Assembly: GCF_000172555.1 (NCBI RefSeq)
Contig: NZ_ABOX02000003.1
Location: forward strand, 62,001-126,000
Direction of reading: 5' to 3'
DNA: 64,000 nt
Origin: Pedosphaera parvula Ellin514
GTDB taxonomy: Bacteria > Verrucomicrobiota > Verrucomicrobiia > Limisphaerales > Pedosphaeraceae
Position numbers and translations under genes: made by a program. Each line of letters opens with the position of its first letter. Position 1 is the first letter of the stretch. Below, piece after piece: positions 47,574-58,427 of the stretch. The notes beneath the pieces were generated by a model. It ran no database searches. It saw nothing but the letters and a program-made list of their open reading frames with translations, and was not told the origin of the DNA.

Positions 47574-48473
47574 ATGGAATTGCGCCATATTCGTTATTTT
47601 GTCGCTGTTGCCGAGGAACTTAGCTTTCGCCGAGCCGCCGAACGTCTCCACCTTGCGCAACCCCCTTTGAGCGCGCAAATCAAGGACTTGGAAGGTGAAC
47701 TGGGGACGAAACTTTTCGAACGCACAACCCGCTCGGTTAGACTTACCGCCTCTGGCCGGGTTTTTCTTGATGAAGCCCGCGCGGTTCTGGCCGCCGCTGA
47801 AAAAGCAGAACAACGCGTGCGAAAAGCGGAACATGGTTTGGTGGGAACTCTTCGCATCGGTGTTCTAGCTCCTACTGCCACTTCGCGCCTGGCGACCATC
47901 CTGCGCAGTTATCGCAACCAGTTTCCCGGAGTTCAATTCTCGCTGCATGAAATGACCTCCGTCGAACAGCTCCAGAGCTTGCGACTGGACCAATTGGATG
48001 TCGGCCTGCTTCGTCCTCCCGTGGCTTTTCCTGAATTGGATTTTCACTTTCTGGAGGAATCTCCCATGGTGCTCGCCGTGCCAGCCGGACACCGTCTGGC
48101 CAAACAACGCCTTATCGAATGGAAGGATTTCCATAACGAACCGATGGTGATGATCCATCCTTCGCTGCAGCATGGCTACTACGATACCTTTCTCAACCTT
48201 TGTGCCAAAGCTGGCTCAACGCCAATCGTCGGACAATACGCCAACGATGTTCATTCCAAGATGTGGCTGATTTCTGCTGGTTTCGGCGTGGCTCCTACCA
48301 CCAAGACGATTGCCGAAGTCAAACGGCCCGGCCTTGTTTTTCGCGAATTGCCTCCCGGCCTTCCACTTGTCCAAACACTCATCGTCTGGAAACGCACCAA
48401 CAACTCGCCGATGGTTGGCAACTTCATTGAATGCTTTTCCAAACTGGATAAGTTGACTCCATCGAAACCTTAA
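47574..48473 (+). CDS. LysR family transcriptional regulator
   Basis: A 299-residue DNA-binding regulator. The N-terminal winged HTH is textbook (ELRHIRYFVAVAEELSFRRAAE, LHLAQPPLSAQIKDLE, LFERTTRSVRLTASG). The effector-binding domain starts near residue 90 (GTLRIGVLAP). The gene is divergent from the RND pump operon and so likely its regulator. Effector unknown. Confidence 0.93.
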   Translation: MELRHIRYFVAVAEELSFRRAAERLHLAQPPLSAQIKDLEGELGTKLFERTTRSVRLTASGRVFLDEARAVLAAAEKAEQRVRKAEHGLVGTLRIGVLAPTATSRLATILRSYRNQFPGVQFSLHEMTSVEQLQSLRLDQLDVGLLRPPVAFPELDFHFLEESPMVLAVPAGHRLAKQRLIEWKDFHNEPMVMIHPSLQHGYYDTFLNLCAKAGSTPIVGQYANDVHSKMWLISAGFGVAPTTKTIAEVKRPGLVFRELPPGLPLVQTLIVWKRTNNSPMVGNFIECFSKLDKLTPSKP

Positions 48474-48551
48474 AATTAGTGCAGCCTCTCGACGGCGCCA
48501 GCTTAACTCAACCACTCTGGGCCATTGGGATATGGGTGCCAGTGAAAGCGC

Positions 48552-49619
<1,068 letters not shown>

Positions 49620-49655
49620 TTAAAACCCGACCGAGCGTTTTGCGCGGTCTTTCAA

Positions 49656-51248
49656 TTATTGCAAATTCGCCGCTTGGGGTGTGATGCGCAAGGAGTTAAA
49701 TTCGGCCGTCGCATTCGGACTGCCTCCGACTGTCAGTGCCACCCGCACACTCCGATCCCAAGGAGGCAGGAAACTGCCTTGCAGTTTCTCTCCGACTGGA
49801 ATCCACTTCTTACCGTCCGCACTTGCGGCAAACTGAAACTCCGCTCCGTTTTTTGCGCTATAACGTAGATACAGCTTCGAGCACGATGGCGGGTCCATGA
49901 TAGCCAGCGACTGAGTCTTTCCTCGCATGCTTCTCCACAACACCAGCTTGCCGTTCATTGCTGACAATCCAATCGCATTGGCCATATCACCAAATGCTGA
50001 CAATCCTGCCATCGCTCCCCGGTTCAAATCTCCGAGGTCCAATACAGTCTCCGCGACATAATCCGCAGCTGTGGTGGAACGGGCTAATACCGAACCGACC
50101 ACGTTCGTTCCGCGCGCGGGGTTGGCAACCAAGATCAGTTCTCCGCTCCTTACTTTATAAGTCGGCTCGTTATCTTGAGGCCATTGATAACCTGTGTTCA
50201 GTTTGTAACCTTTAAAATCATCCGCAAAACTCACCTCGGTCCTCTGCTGGACAACCTCATAGGGAGACACCGCCCTGGCACTGGGTCCCTTGCCGTTATT
50301 TATGGTCGGCCAATCGTTCGTGCCAAATTTCACTTCATCCAACAACGCTTCACGACCGGTGAAAACAGAGCCGATCGTGGAATACCCGTGATACAGCAGC
50401 CAATAACGACCACGTTCATCAGCAACGATGCTTCCGTGTCCGGGACACTTCCAAGTCACATTGCCAGCCAGGATGGGATTTGCAGGATTCTTTTCCCACG
50501 GTCCCAACAACGAATGAGACCTGGCCACCCCTAAAGCATAATCGCATCCGGTTCCGCAGCAGCCGCTCCCGGAATAAAACAAGTAAAACCAATCACCACG
50601 GCGCAGAATAAATGGCCCTTCGACTAACGCCCCTTCCCAGGGAGAAGTGTTCCTGATCAGCTCCTTCTTTTCGCCTTCCAACCTGGTGCCATCCGCATTT
50701 AGCTTCTGCGCCCAGATGACAGTGCTGACATGACGGCTATTCCCGTCCTCCTTCCAAACCAAATACCGCTCTCCATGCTCATCAGTGACGGGCACTGGAT
50801 CAATCGAACCGTCCTCCTGTGCCACCATGGGACCATGATCTGTGTAAGGTCCGGAAGGTTTGTCAGCCGTTGCAACCGCAATCGCGAGCGGTCCACCCTT
50901 CTGACGGCCAACATAGTAGACGTAATATTTGCCCTTGTACTCCGAAATTTCCGGAGCCCAGAAATTGCCCACGGCCCACTCGGGTCGATGCGCGAACACT
51001 GGCCCGGCATCATTCCAGTTCACCAGGTCGGTTGAATGCAATAGTGGAAATTGCGGTCCCCACTCGGAGGAAGTAGCTGTCGCCCAATATTCCTTGCCGA
51101 CGCGAATTACCGATGGATCTGGATGATCTCCCGCAATCACGGGGTTCTGGTAAAGAACCTCGGCATTTACCTGTGAAACCATTCCAATCCAGGCCGAGAG
51201 GAGAATAATGACGCCAAATGACCACCGGTGAAGCGCGCTCAATTTCAT
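49656..51248 (-). CDS. Secreted glycoside hydrolase family 43 protein
   Basis: A 530-residue exported enzyme with N-terminal signal (IILLSAWIGMVSQVNAE). The five-bladed propeller begins NPVIAGDHPDPSVI, the catalytic base Asp motif of GH43. Later parts (EGPFILRRGDWFYLFYSG, CPGHGSIVADE) carry the expected Glu and His. Residues about 340-530 form a beta-sandwich accessory domain, resembling DUF1349/laminin-like modules. GH43 enzymes cleave arabinose, xylose or galactose side chains; galactofuranose or arabinofuranose fits the adjacent transporter. Within the operon, 21 bp after the binding-protein gene. Confidence 0.9.
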   Translation of the reverse strand: MKLSALHRWSFGVIILLSAWIGMVSQVNAEVLYQNPVIAGDHPDPSVIRVGKEYWATATSSEWGPQFPLLHSTDLVNWNDAGPVFAHRPEWAVGNFWAPEISEYKGKYYVYYVGRQKGGPLAIAVATADKPSGPYTDHGPMVAQEDGSIDPVPVTDEHGERYLVWKEDGNSRHVSTVIWAQKLNADGTRLEGEKKELIRNTSPWEGALVEGPFILRRGDWFYLFYSGSGCCGTGCDYALGVARSHSLLGPWEKNPANPILAGNVTWKCPGHGSIVADERGRYWLLYHGYSTIGSVFTGREALLDEVKFGTNDWPTINNGKGPSARAVSPYEVVQQRTEVSFADDFKGYKLNTGYQWPQDNEPTYKVRSGELILVANPARGTNVVGSVLARSTTAADYVAETVLDLGDLNRGAMAGLSAFGDMANAIGLSAMNGKLVLWRSMRGKTQSLAIMDPPSCSKLYLRYSAKNGAEFQFAASADGKKWIPVGEKLQGSFLPPWDRSVRVALTVGGSPNATAEFNSLRITPQAANLQ

Positions 51249-51269
51249 GCAGGAAAAAGAAAGTAAATT

Positions 51270-52238
51270 TTAATACTGGCGCGAAGCAATCACATCCTTG
51301 GCACCGGATTGATCGTAGGTCTTGTCCGGAACGATGGTCTTCTTCGGCAATTTCTCACCTTGCTTGGCTTTCTCCACCGCATCAAAAGCGAGCGGCCCGA
51401 GCAATGGATTGCATTCCACGGTGCAGTTTAACTTGCTATTCACCATCGCTTCGAAAGCGCCTTTCACACCGTCCACCGACACCACCACCACGTCCGTGCC
51501 TGGCTTCTTGCCTGCTTCTTCAAGAGCCTGGATGGCTCCCAATGCCATGTCATCGTTATGCGCGTAAACGGCGGTCACCTCGTTGCCATACTTTTTCAGC
51601 AACGCTTCCATTACTTCCTTCCCGCCGGAACGACGAAAGTCCCCGCTTTGGGAAGCGATGATTTTCATTTCAGGATGCTCCTTGATTCCCTCTTCGAAAC
51701 CTTTCTTCCGGTCAATCGCTGGAGCCGCACCAGGCGTGCCTTGGAGTTCGACAATGTTGGCTTTGCCATTCACTTTCTTGGCGAGCCATTCCGCCGCCAT
51801 CCTGCCTTCACTCACAAAGTCCGATGCAATCAATGTTGCATAGAGCGAGTCATCGGAAACCTTGATTCCACGATCAACCAGCACCACCGGAATCTTGGAT
51901 CGCTTTGCTTCACGCAAAACCGGTTCCCATCCTGTTTCCACAACGGGTGCAATGATGATGGCATCCACTCCTTGAGCAATAAAACCGCGAACCGCCTTGA
52001 TTTGGTTCTCCTGCTTTCCTTGTGCGTCAGAGAACTTCAGGTTCACGTTGCGCTTGGCCGCTTCGTTCTTGATGGAATCGGTTTCTGCAGTGCGCCAGGC
52101 GCTCTCCGCGCCGACCTGCGCAAATCCGACCGTTAATTGTTTGGCGATGACAGCCGACTGAAAACCCGCGGTCAACATGAGCGAAAAAGCCGCCACGCCG
52201 ATCGAGCGAAGCCCTGATTTTATGAATGAATTCTTCAT
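51270..52238 (-). CDS. ytfQ: Sugar ABC transporter substrate-binding protein (YtfQ-like)
   Basis: A 322-residue periplasmic binding protein with signal peptide (ending SAVIA before KQLTVGF). It follows E. coli YtfQ, the galactofuranose binder, closely: TVGFAQVGAESAWRTAE, QENQIKAVRGFIAQGVDAI, PVVETGWEPVLREAK, ELQGTPGAAPAIDRKKGF and VYAHNDDMALGAIQAL. The residues around these motifs contact sugar in the family, so galactofuranose or a related furanose is a good prediction. Genes for the permeases and ATPase precede it. Confidence 0.92.
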   Translation of the reverse strand: MKNSFIKSGLRSIGVAAFSLMLTAGFQSAVIAKQLTVGFAQVGAESAWRTAETDSIKNEAAKRNVNLKFSDAQGKQENQIKAVRGFIAQGVDAIIIAPVVETGWEPVLREAKRSKIPVVLVDRGIKVSDDSLYATLIASDFVSEGRMAAEWLAKKVNGKANIVELQGTPGAAPAIDRKKGFEEGIKEHPEMKIIASQSGDFRRSGGKEVMEALLKKYGNEVTAVYAHNDDMALGAIQALEEAGKKPGTDVVVVSVDGVKGAFEAMVNSKLNCTVECNPLLGPLAFDAVEKAKQGEKLPKKTIVPDKTYDQSGAKDVIASRQY

Positions 52239-52266
52239 GAATTATTTGATTTTGATTGGTGATAGT

Positions 52267-53238
52267 TTACCTGGCCAGCGCCGAGGTGCGAGTCAGAAAT
52301 CGTTGAAAAAGAATGAACGCCAACAGCAACCCACCGATGGCAATGCGCAGCCAGTAGGAATTCAAACGTCCGTCAAAAGTCAGTGCCGTATTAATAGTGC
52401 CAAAGATAAGCACACCCGCCAGCGTGCCAAGTTGCGACCCCACTCCCCCGGTCAGCAGCGTGCCGCCAATGACCACCGAGGCAATCACATCAAGCTCGAA
52501 CCCCACACCGAGAGTCGGATTTCCGGAACCCGTGAAGATGGTCATCACCGCTCCGGCCAATGCTGAACAAAACCCGCTGATTGCATAAACCGCGACTTTG
52601 GTCGTTCCAATCGGCACACCCATGAGTCGGGCTGAGGGCTCACTGCCTCCCAAGGCATAAACATTTCTTCCGTAAGGGGTGTAATGAGTCACCAAAATCC
52701 CAACAAGGAAAATGGCGAGAAAAATAAGCGCCGGCACAGATAAACTGGCCTTTCCACCGAGCGGCACCAGGAAGTCGGTCAGTTTATTGTAAAGCGGATT
52801 CTCTATTCCCAAGGATTCCTTGCTGATAACAAATCCCATTCCGCGCGCCAAAAACATTCCTCCCAATGTAACCAAAAACGGCGGCAGATCGTAGCGGTTG
52901 ATCAGAAATCCCATGAACGCTCCCAATGCAGTTCCGACCATCAACGCCAGCCCAATCGCTATCATGGGATTCACACCCTTCTGTTGTACCAGGGTCGCGA
53001 TAAAAACTGTTGAGAACGCCAGGACGGACCCGACGGACAAATCGATCCCTCCCGATAAAATCACCAAGGTCATCCCCACAGCCGCAATCCCGAGTGATGC
53101 ATTGTCTCCGAACAAATTTCCGACTACCCGCCCTGAAAAGAACCCTTCATACATTACGGAAGCGGTCGCGAACAAAACGACGAGTATCAGAATCGTCGCC
53201 GCCAGCGGCAGGTGTGGTGATTGCCAAAGTTTTCTCAA
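52267..53238 (-). CDS. yjfF: Sugar ABC transporter permease (YjfF-like)
   Basis: A 323-residue integral membrane protein of the BPD_transp_2 group with 8-10 hydrophobic segments. The family signature SGGIDLSVGSVLAFS lies near 60-75, and the C-terminal VIGGTLLTGGVGSQLGTLAGVLI motif contacts the ATPase. Its start overlaps the stop of the second permease gene by 4 bp (ATGA). Corresponds in order to yjfF of the E. coli galactofuranose importer. Confidence 0.9.
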   Translation of the reverse strand: MRKLWQSPHLPLAATILILVVLFATASVMYEGFFSGRVVGNLFGDNASLGIAAVGMTLVILSGGIDLSVGSVLAFSTVFIATLVQQKGVNPMIAIGLALMVGTALGAFMGFLINRYDLPPFLVTLGGMFLARGMGFVISKESLGIENPLYNKLTDFLVPLGGKASLSVPALIFLAIFLVGILVTHYTPYGRNVYALGGSEPSARLMGVPIGTTKVAVYAISGFCSALAGAVMTIFTGSGNPTLGVGFELDVIASVVIGGTLLTGGVGSQLGTLAGVLIFGTINTALTFDGRLNSYWLRIAIGGLLLAFILFQRFLTRTSALAR

Positions 53239-54251
53239 GTGGCCACCCTCCTTTTCCCGAAGAAACTCAGCATATGGGTTCTAAATCGTCCGGATTGCAT
53301 GAGGCACACCGCCACAATAACGATCGCTTTTGGAACGGGTGCCACCGAAGGCTCCACACCCAAATTATACATGGTCACTGTAAGCGTCTGAATCAGCAAG
53401 GCTCCAATCACGGATCCAACCAGCGAAAATCTTCCTCCCGTCAACGGCGTTCCGCCCACCACCACCGCAAAGATGGCATCCAACTCCATGAACTCTCCAA
53501 CCCGGCTTGAATCGGCCGCCTTGATGTTCGACGTTGCGATCAATCCTGCCACTCCAGCGCATAATCCCGAGTAGGCATAAACCATGACTTTGACGAGTGA
53601 GGCATTGATTCCGCAAAACCGCGCCGCTTTCTCGTTATCTCCAACCGATTCAAGAAAGAGTCCAATTGCAGTCTTCCGCGTGGCCAGCAACGTGAAGCAC
53701 AGGACGAAAAGCACAATGGTGACAGTGAACGGCAGACCGAGAAAATGTCCATTGCCTATAAAAACAAAAGCTGGATGTTCAAAAGTGATGATCTGCCCCC
53801 CGGTAAGCAGCATGGCCAACCCACGTCCCGCTACCATAAGAATGAGCGTTGCTATGATCGGCTGTATGCCCCCGTAGCCAATGAGTATCCCATTGCAGAC
53901 ACCTGCCACGGTTGCGAGGCCGAGACTAAGAGCTACAGCGGCAGCGAACGAAATTTTGGTTACCATGAGCGCCGCCACTGCTCCCGCAATCGCCATCAAC
54001 GACCCCACCGATAGATCGACGCCGCCGGTCGCGATTATCAAAGTCATGCCGATGGCCAGCAGCATTACTTTTGATCCCTGGTTCAAAATATCGACCAAGG
54101 TTCCATAGAGATGCCCATCGCGAACTTCCAGGTGGAAAAAGCTCGGCGAGAAAACCGCATTGAAGCCAAATAAAAGTGTCAGTCCCACCACTGGCCAGAG
54201 CAGTGAGCCACCTTGAAAGAGTGATTTTAATTTTGCGAGTGGATCATTCAT
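53235..54251 (-). CDS. ytfT: Sugar ABC transporter permease (YtfT-like)
   Basis: A 338-residue permease partner with signature ATGGVDLSVGSLMAIAG and C-terminal VVGGTPLTGGRFSLVGSVIGALL. The ATG at 54251 overlaps the ATPase stop in ATGAATGA and was preferred; a start at 54269 would overlap more and add six residues. It forms the membrane channel together with the YjfF-like protein. Tight spacing means translational coupling across ATPase and both permeases. Confidence 0.9.
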   Translation of the reverse strand: MNDPLAKLKSLFQGGSLLWPVVGLTLLFGFNAVFSPSFFHLEVRDGHLYGTLVDILNQGSKVMLLAIGMTLIIATGGVDLSVGSLMAIAGAVAALMVTKISFAAAVALSLGLATVAGVCNGILIGYGGIQPIIATLILMVAGRGLAMLLTGGQIITFEHPAFVFIGNGHFLGLPFTVTIVLFVLCFTLLATRKTAIGLFLESVGDNEKAARFCGINASLVKVMVYAYSGLCAGVAGLIATSNIKAADSSRVGEFMELDAIFAVVVGGTPLTGGRFSLVGSVIGALLIQTLTVTMYNLGVEPSVAPVPKAIVIVAVCLMQSGRFRTHMLSFFGKRRVAT

Positions 54252-55749
54252 CGTGCTGGGCAATAACATTCATGATCCGGTTCACCTGAATATCCGCGCC
54301 GGAGAGTTCACCAATTTTCTTGCGATCTCGCAACACCGCCACTCGTTGACAGGTGCGCACGATTTCTTCCATGTCCGAAGAAATAAACAATACCGACATC
54401 CCTTGCGCTCTCAATGAATGCACGAGCTTTTCAATCTCCGCCTTCGCACCAACATCGATGCCACGCGTCGGCTCATCCAGAATTATCAATTTCGGCTGCA
54501 TCGAAAGCCACCGCGCCAACAGAACTTTTTGCTGGTTTCCTCCGGAGAGATTTTGAATCAGCGCCTCGGCATTCGGGGTCTTGATGTTTAACGCACGGAT
54601 GTAATGTTCCGCCAATCGATCCTGCTCTTTGCGTGGTAACAGCCGAAGCGGACCGCGACTTGCCTGCATGGCCAGGATCAAATTCTCGCGCACGGAGAGG
54701 TGTGGGATTAACCCTTCGGATTTTCTATCCTCTGAACAAAAGGCCAGGCCATGTTGCACCGCCTGACGCGCTGACTTGATGGTGGCCTGTTTCCCCTGAA
54801 TCCGAATCTCGCCTTTATCCGGAACCGCAATTCCAAAAAGCATCTTCGCAATCTCAGTGCGTCCCGAGCCTAACAGACCAGCCAACCCCAGAACCTCACC
54901 TTCAGCAATGCTCAGACTGACCGGATTCATTAAACCCCGCTTGCTGAGATTAACGGTTTCAAGGAAAACTTTTCTGGCCGGAGCGCTATGCGCGGTTTCC
55001 TCTTTTAAATGTTCCATCTCCTCAAACTCGCGGCCAAGCATCGCACCAATGAGCTTCAATCTTGGCAAGTCTGCCGCCAAATATTCGCCCACCAACTTCC
55101 CGTTCCGCAGCACCGTAATGCGATCGGACACTGCGTACACCTGGTCCAGAAAATGGGTCACAAACAAAATTGCCATCCCCTCATCCCGCAGCTTGCGCAT
55201 GATTCCGAACAGAAATTCCACTTCCCGTTCATCAAGGCTCGAAGTCGGTTCGTCGAGAATAAGCACCTTCGCTTGAATGTCCAAGGCGCGCGCGATCGCC
55301 ACCATCTGCTGCACGGCCATCGAACACGAACCTACCGTCTGTCCCACATCCAGCTTCAGCCCGAGCCGCGCCAAAGCAGCTTCCGCCCTCTTCTTCAACG
55401 CCTTCTTCCGTAACAGACCAAAAGTCCTCGGCTGTCGCCCAAGCAAAATATTATCAGCAATCGAAAGCGTGGGTATGAGATTCACCTCCTGATAAACCGT
55501 GCTGATCCCCGCAGCCTCAGCTTCGCGGGTGGAACCTGGTGAAATCGCGCGGCCTGCCATTTCAATTCCACCGGCGTCAGGCTTGTGGACGCCGGTAAGC
55601 ACTTTGATAAGTGTGGATTTGCCCGCTCCGTTCTCGCCCATGAGCGCATGGATTTCCGCTTCGCGCAAATCAAGCCCGGCCCCATCCAGGGCTTTAACAC
55701 CTTGGAAGGCCTTCACTACATTCTGGGCGCGCAGGACAGAGGCACTCAT
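54244..55749 (-). CDS. ytfR: Sugar ABC transporter ATP-binding protein (YtfR-like)
   Basis: A 501-residue protein with two ATPase halves, typical of ribose/galactofuranose importers. First half: GENGAGKSTLIKVL (Walker A), SMAVQQMVAIARAL (signature position, degenerate), ILDEPTSSL (Walker B). Second half: a degenerate Walker A (GLLGSGRTEIAKML), LSGGNQQKVLLARWL and IILDEPTRGIDVG. The ATG at 55749 begins MSASVLRAQNV with GAGAG upstream; a start at 55791 would add an unusual 14-residue N terminus. 109 bp after the GH2 gene. Confidence 0.92.
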   Translation of the reverse strand: MSASVLRAQNVVKAFQGVKALDGAGLDLREAEIHALMGENGAGKSTLIKVLTGVHKPDAGGIEMAGRAISPGSTREAEAAGISTVYQEVNLIPTLSIADNILLGRQPRTFGLLRKKALKKRAEAALARLGLKLDVGQTVGSCSMAVQQMVAIARALDIQAKVLILDEPTSSLDEREVEFLFGIMRKLRDEGMAILFVTHFLDQVYAVSDRITVLRNGKLVGEYLAADLPRLKLIGAMLGREFEEMEHLKEETAHSAPARKVFLETVNLSKRGLMNPVSLSIAEGEVLGLAGLLGSGRTEIAKMLFGIAVPDKGEIRIQGKQATIKSARQAVQHGLAFCSEDRKSEGLIPHLSVRENLILAMQASRGPLRLLPRKEQDRLAEHYIRALNIKTPNAEALIQNLSGGNQQKVLLARWLSMQPKLIILDEPTRGIDVGAKAEIEKLVHSLRAQGMSVLFISSDMEEIVRTCQRVAVLRDRKKIGELSGADIQVNRIMNVIAQHDE

Positions 55750-55858
55750 GGAACTCTCAACACGATACTCAGCACGGGCATTGCTTGACAAGATTTGAAG
55801 ACAATCATCGGGCTTAGCTTAGTGCTGACCTGTAAATTCGGCAAAATTCAACCTGCGG

Positions 55859-58105
55859 CTAAGGTGCCTTTGCCGTTGTTGTTGTTTGAACTGGCGTCGC
55901 GAGTATCCCGACGTCTATATACTGGCCTCCGCTGGTTTGATGGCAATGCACCGCCAGGATATTCGTGCCCGATCTGAAAGCCGTCATCGCCTCTGGACTG
56001 ATCTCCGAATCTTCATAATCCGAGGTAAATCCCGGCAACCTCGCCGCCAGCACACCATTGATATAAATCTCAGCATCCTCATCGTGATGAACCTGTAGCA
56101 CCGCATTCTTCAGTTTTCCATCTTTCAGGGTGAACTGTCGGCGCATCCAGATGTCAGCGGATTTCCACTCGGTCTTGACAATCGCTCCGGGCGTTCCCTT
56201 CGTGCCAAAACCCGCACGACCTTCTTTCCAGCTGGTATCGACGAATTCAGATTTTGCCCAATCCGCACTCGGCTGCTCGAAGGTGTATTTCCAACTCACC
56301 TTGTCCTGCTGCGCATCAGGAACCACAACCTTGACTTGTGCTTCCTTCGTTTCGCCTTTGTTGGCAGCCAAAGCCTGCTCCGCGTCGAGCTTCATCACCG
56401 CCCGATCATAAGTCATCAGGCCATTACATTCGGTTTCCACATCCGTGGTTTGGGTATAGACATAGGCGCACAACCCCGCGTCCTCCTTCAACGCCCACGC
56501 CCTGCTGATCAGCGACACATATTTTTGCGTCAGCTTTTTCGAATCCGCCATGCCTTGGTAACCCCACGACTCCTTCGACCACGTATGCCCTTTCATCGCC
56601 AGTCCCAAACCACCAAATTCTCCCAACACCGCTGCCCGGTTCGTCTCCGTTTCCGGACAACCCGGTCCCGGATATTTGTGCATATCGACCAGGTCCCCCA
56701 CGTTTTTATCGGTCCAACCACTGGCATTATCCACCAACCGCGTTGGGTCGGCTTTCTTCACCCATGCCGTCAACCGCTCTGTATCATACTGCCCCCACCC
56801 TTCATTGAACACGACCCATGTAACAATGCATGGATGATTATGCCGCCCCGGCAACATGCGCGCCAATTCCGATTCAAACTCCGTCCTCGACTCCGGTGTT
56901 TTGTTATCGCCGCTCGGCATATCCTGCCAGACCAACAACCCCAGCTTGTCGCACCAGTAATACCAACGCTCCGGTTCCACCTTGATATGCTTGCGTGTCA
57001 TGTTGAAACCGAGCTTCTTCAAAATCTCAATATCATATCGCAATGCCTCATCGGAAGGCGCCGTGTAAAGTCCATCCGGCCAAAAGCCTTGATCGAGCGT
57101 GCCCATCTGGAAAATCACTTTGCCATTAAGCGCGATGCGATTGATCCCCTTCTCATCTTTTTGCAGCGCAATCTTGCGCATCCCAAAATAACTGCCCACC
57201 TCATCCACGGCGCTCTTACCGTGCAGGATTCTCACCTTCAAATCGTAAAGGAAAGGCTGCTCCGGCGTCCAAACTTTCGGCGACTTAATCGCCAGATTCA
57301 TCTCCTGATTCAACGCTCCCGTGATCCGCACAACCTCTTTGTCATTTTCAAATGCCACCACCTCCACCTGCACATCCGCCACTTTCGAACTGGAGATAAC
57401 TTTCACTTTCAACGCCCCCGCATCCAGGTCAGGAGTGATCTTCAAATCCTCAATCGCCACCTCGGGCACGGGCTCCAGCCAAACGGTCTGCCAGATCCCA
57501 GATGTCGGTGTATAAAAAATTCCTTTCGGAGTCCTGGTCTGCTTGCCCCGCACCTGGTTGCCATCGGTCGGATCGTAAACCTTCACCACCAACTCCTGCT
57601 TCCCATCCTTTTTCAAAGCCTCGGTAACATCATAGCTGAAGCCATCATAGCCGCCCTTGTGTGTGCCCAACTCTCTGCCATTTACAAAAACGGTTGTTTT
57701 CCAATCCACCGCGCCAAAATGAATCAACACCCGCTCACCCTGCCAATTCCTGGGCACTTCAAACGTCCGCCGATACCACAGCACACTCTTTTCATCCAAA
57801 CCCTTCATCACGCCCGAAAGCGCCGATTCCACCGGGAACGGCACCAATATTTCTCCGTCAAATTTTTCCGGTTGCGCACTGTCCATCGGCGCGATCGCAT
57901 AATCCCACAACCCATTCAGATTCTGCCATTCCTTACGCACCATCTGTGGACGCGGATATTCCGGCAGCACGCTCTGCGGTGACACCTGCTTGCCCCACCT
58001 GGTCATCAAGGGCCCTTCCGCCGCCTTCCATTCCGCCTGCGCCAGGTCACAACTCAATCCACCGAATAGAACGGTTAGACCAACTGCCTTCAATAAGATT
58101 TTCAT
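55859..58105 (-). CDS. Secreted glycoside hydrolase family 2 enzyme (beta-galactosidase-like)
   Basis: A 748-residue exported enzyme. Signal peptide (ILLKAVGLTVLFGGLSCDLAQA). GH2 architecture: sugar-binding jelly roll (NGLWDYAIAP, VLIHFGAVDWKTTVFVNGRELGTHKGGY), immunoglobulin-like domain, then TIM barrel with acid/base Glu in WVVFNEGWGQYD and nucleophile Glu in AVLGEFGGLG. The C-terminal ~140 residues are an additional beta sandwich (VHHDEDAEIYINGVLA). Beta-galactosidase is likely from context with GalT, but mannosidase or glucuronidase cannot be excluded. First gene of the operon. Confidence 0.88.
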   Translation of the reverse strand: MKILLKAVGLTVLFGGLSCDLAQAEWKAAEGPLMTRWGKQVSPQSVLPEYPRPQMVRKEWQNLNGLWDYAIAPMDSAQPEKFDGEILVPFPVESALSGVMKGLDEKSVLWYRRTFEVPRNWQGERVLIHFGAVDWKTTVFVNGRELGTHKGGYDGFSYDVTEALKKDGKQELVVKVYDPTDGNQVRGKQTRTPKGIFYTPTSGIWQTVWLEPVPEVAIEDLKITPDLDAGALKVKVISSSKVADVQVEVVAFENDKEVVRITGALNQEMNLAIKSPKVWTPEQPFLYDLKVRILHGKSAVDEVGSYFGMRKIALQKDEKGINRIALNGKVIFQMGTLDQGFWPDGLYTAPSDEALRYDIEILKKLGFNMTRKHIKVEPERWYYWCDKLGLLVWQDMPSGDNKTPESRTEFESELARMLPGRHNHPCIVTWVVFNEGWGQYDTERLTAWVKKADPTRLVDNASGWTDKNVGDLVDMHKYPGPGCPETETNRAAVLGEFGGLGLAMKGHTWSKESWGYQGMADSKKLTQKYVSLISRAWALKEDAGLCAYVYTQTTDVETECNGLMTYDRAVMKLDAEQALAANKGETKEAQVKVVVPDAQQDKVSWKYTFEQPSADWAKSEFVDTSWKEGRAGFGTKGTPGAIVKTEWKSADIWMRRQFTLKDGKLKNAVLQVHHDEDAEIYINGVLAARLPGFTSDYEDSEISPEAMTAFRSGTNILAVHCHQTSGGQYIDVGILATPVQTTTTAKAP

Positions 58106-58427
58106 CGTCATTGCGTTAATGCTTTTTCTGATGGTGCTCCATTAGAATGAACATTCCCCCGCCTTATTCAAGTATGAGAACACCTCCCCGCATGGCATGA
58201 ACATGCCACAGAAGCTCCAGCTGCTTTCCGCCCTTATTATATTTTAGGAATGCGATGGCTGCCGGACTCCGCCCAAATCGGCTCTGCTTCCCTCCAGCCC
58301 TTCACGGGCCAATTCACCTCGACTTGGCCGTGTGCCTGCCTGAAACAACGCAGGAGTTATCCACTGTCCGCGACCTTCTTTCCCTTTTCTCCTTGCCCGG
58401 AAAGCCCCGCCTGCACAACATCCATCC
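58106..58427. promoter_or_regulatory. Divergent intergenic region upstream of the glycan operon and DUF1080 gene
   Basis: A 322-bp non-coding stretch that should contain promoters for the minus-strand glycan operon and the plus-strand DUF1080 gene. An AT-rich box (TTATTATATTTTAGG, about 58233-58247) is the best core-promoter candidate. Bases 58250-58400 have an open minus-strand frame with a reading (QWITPALFQAGTRPSRGEL) that may be a dispersed intergenic sequence; no gene is called. Confidence 0.4.

Noticed and set aside
56336-57982. 548-residue open frame opposite the GH2 gene
   Set aside because: It lies fully inside a gene with intact catalytic motifs and has shadow-like composition (His/Arg/Pro-rich, no domain).
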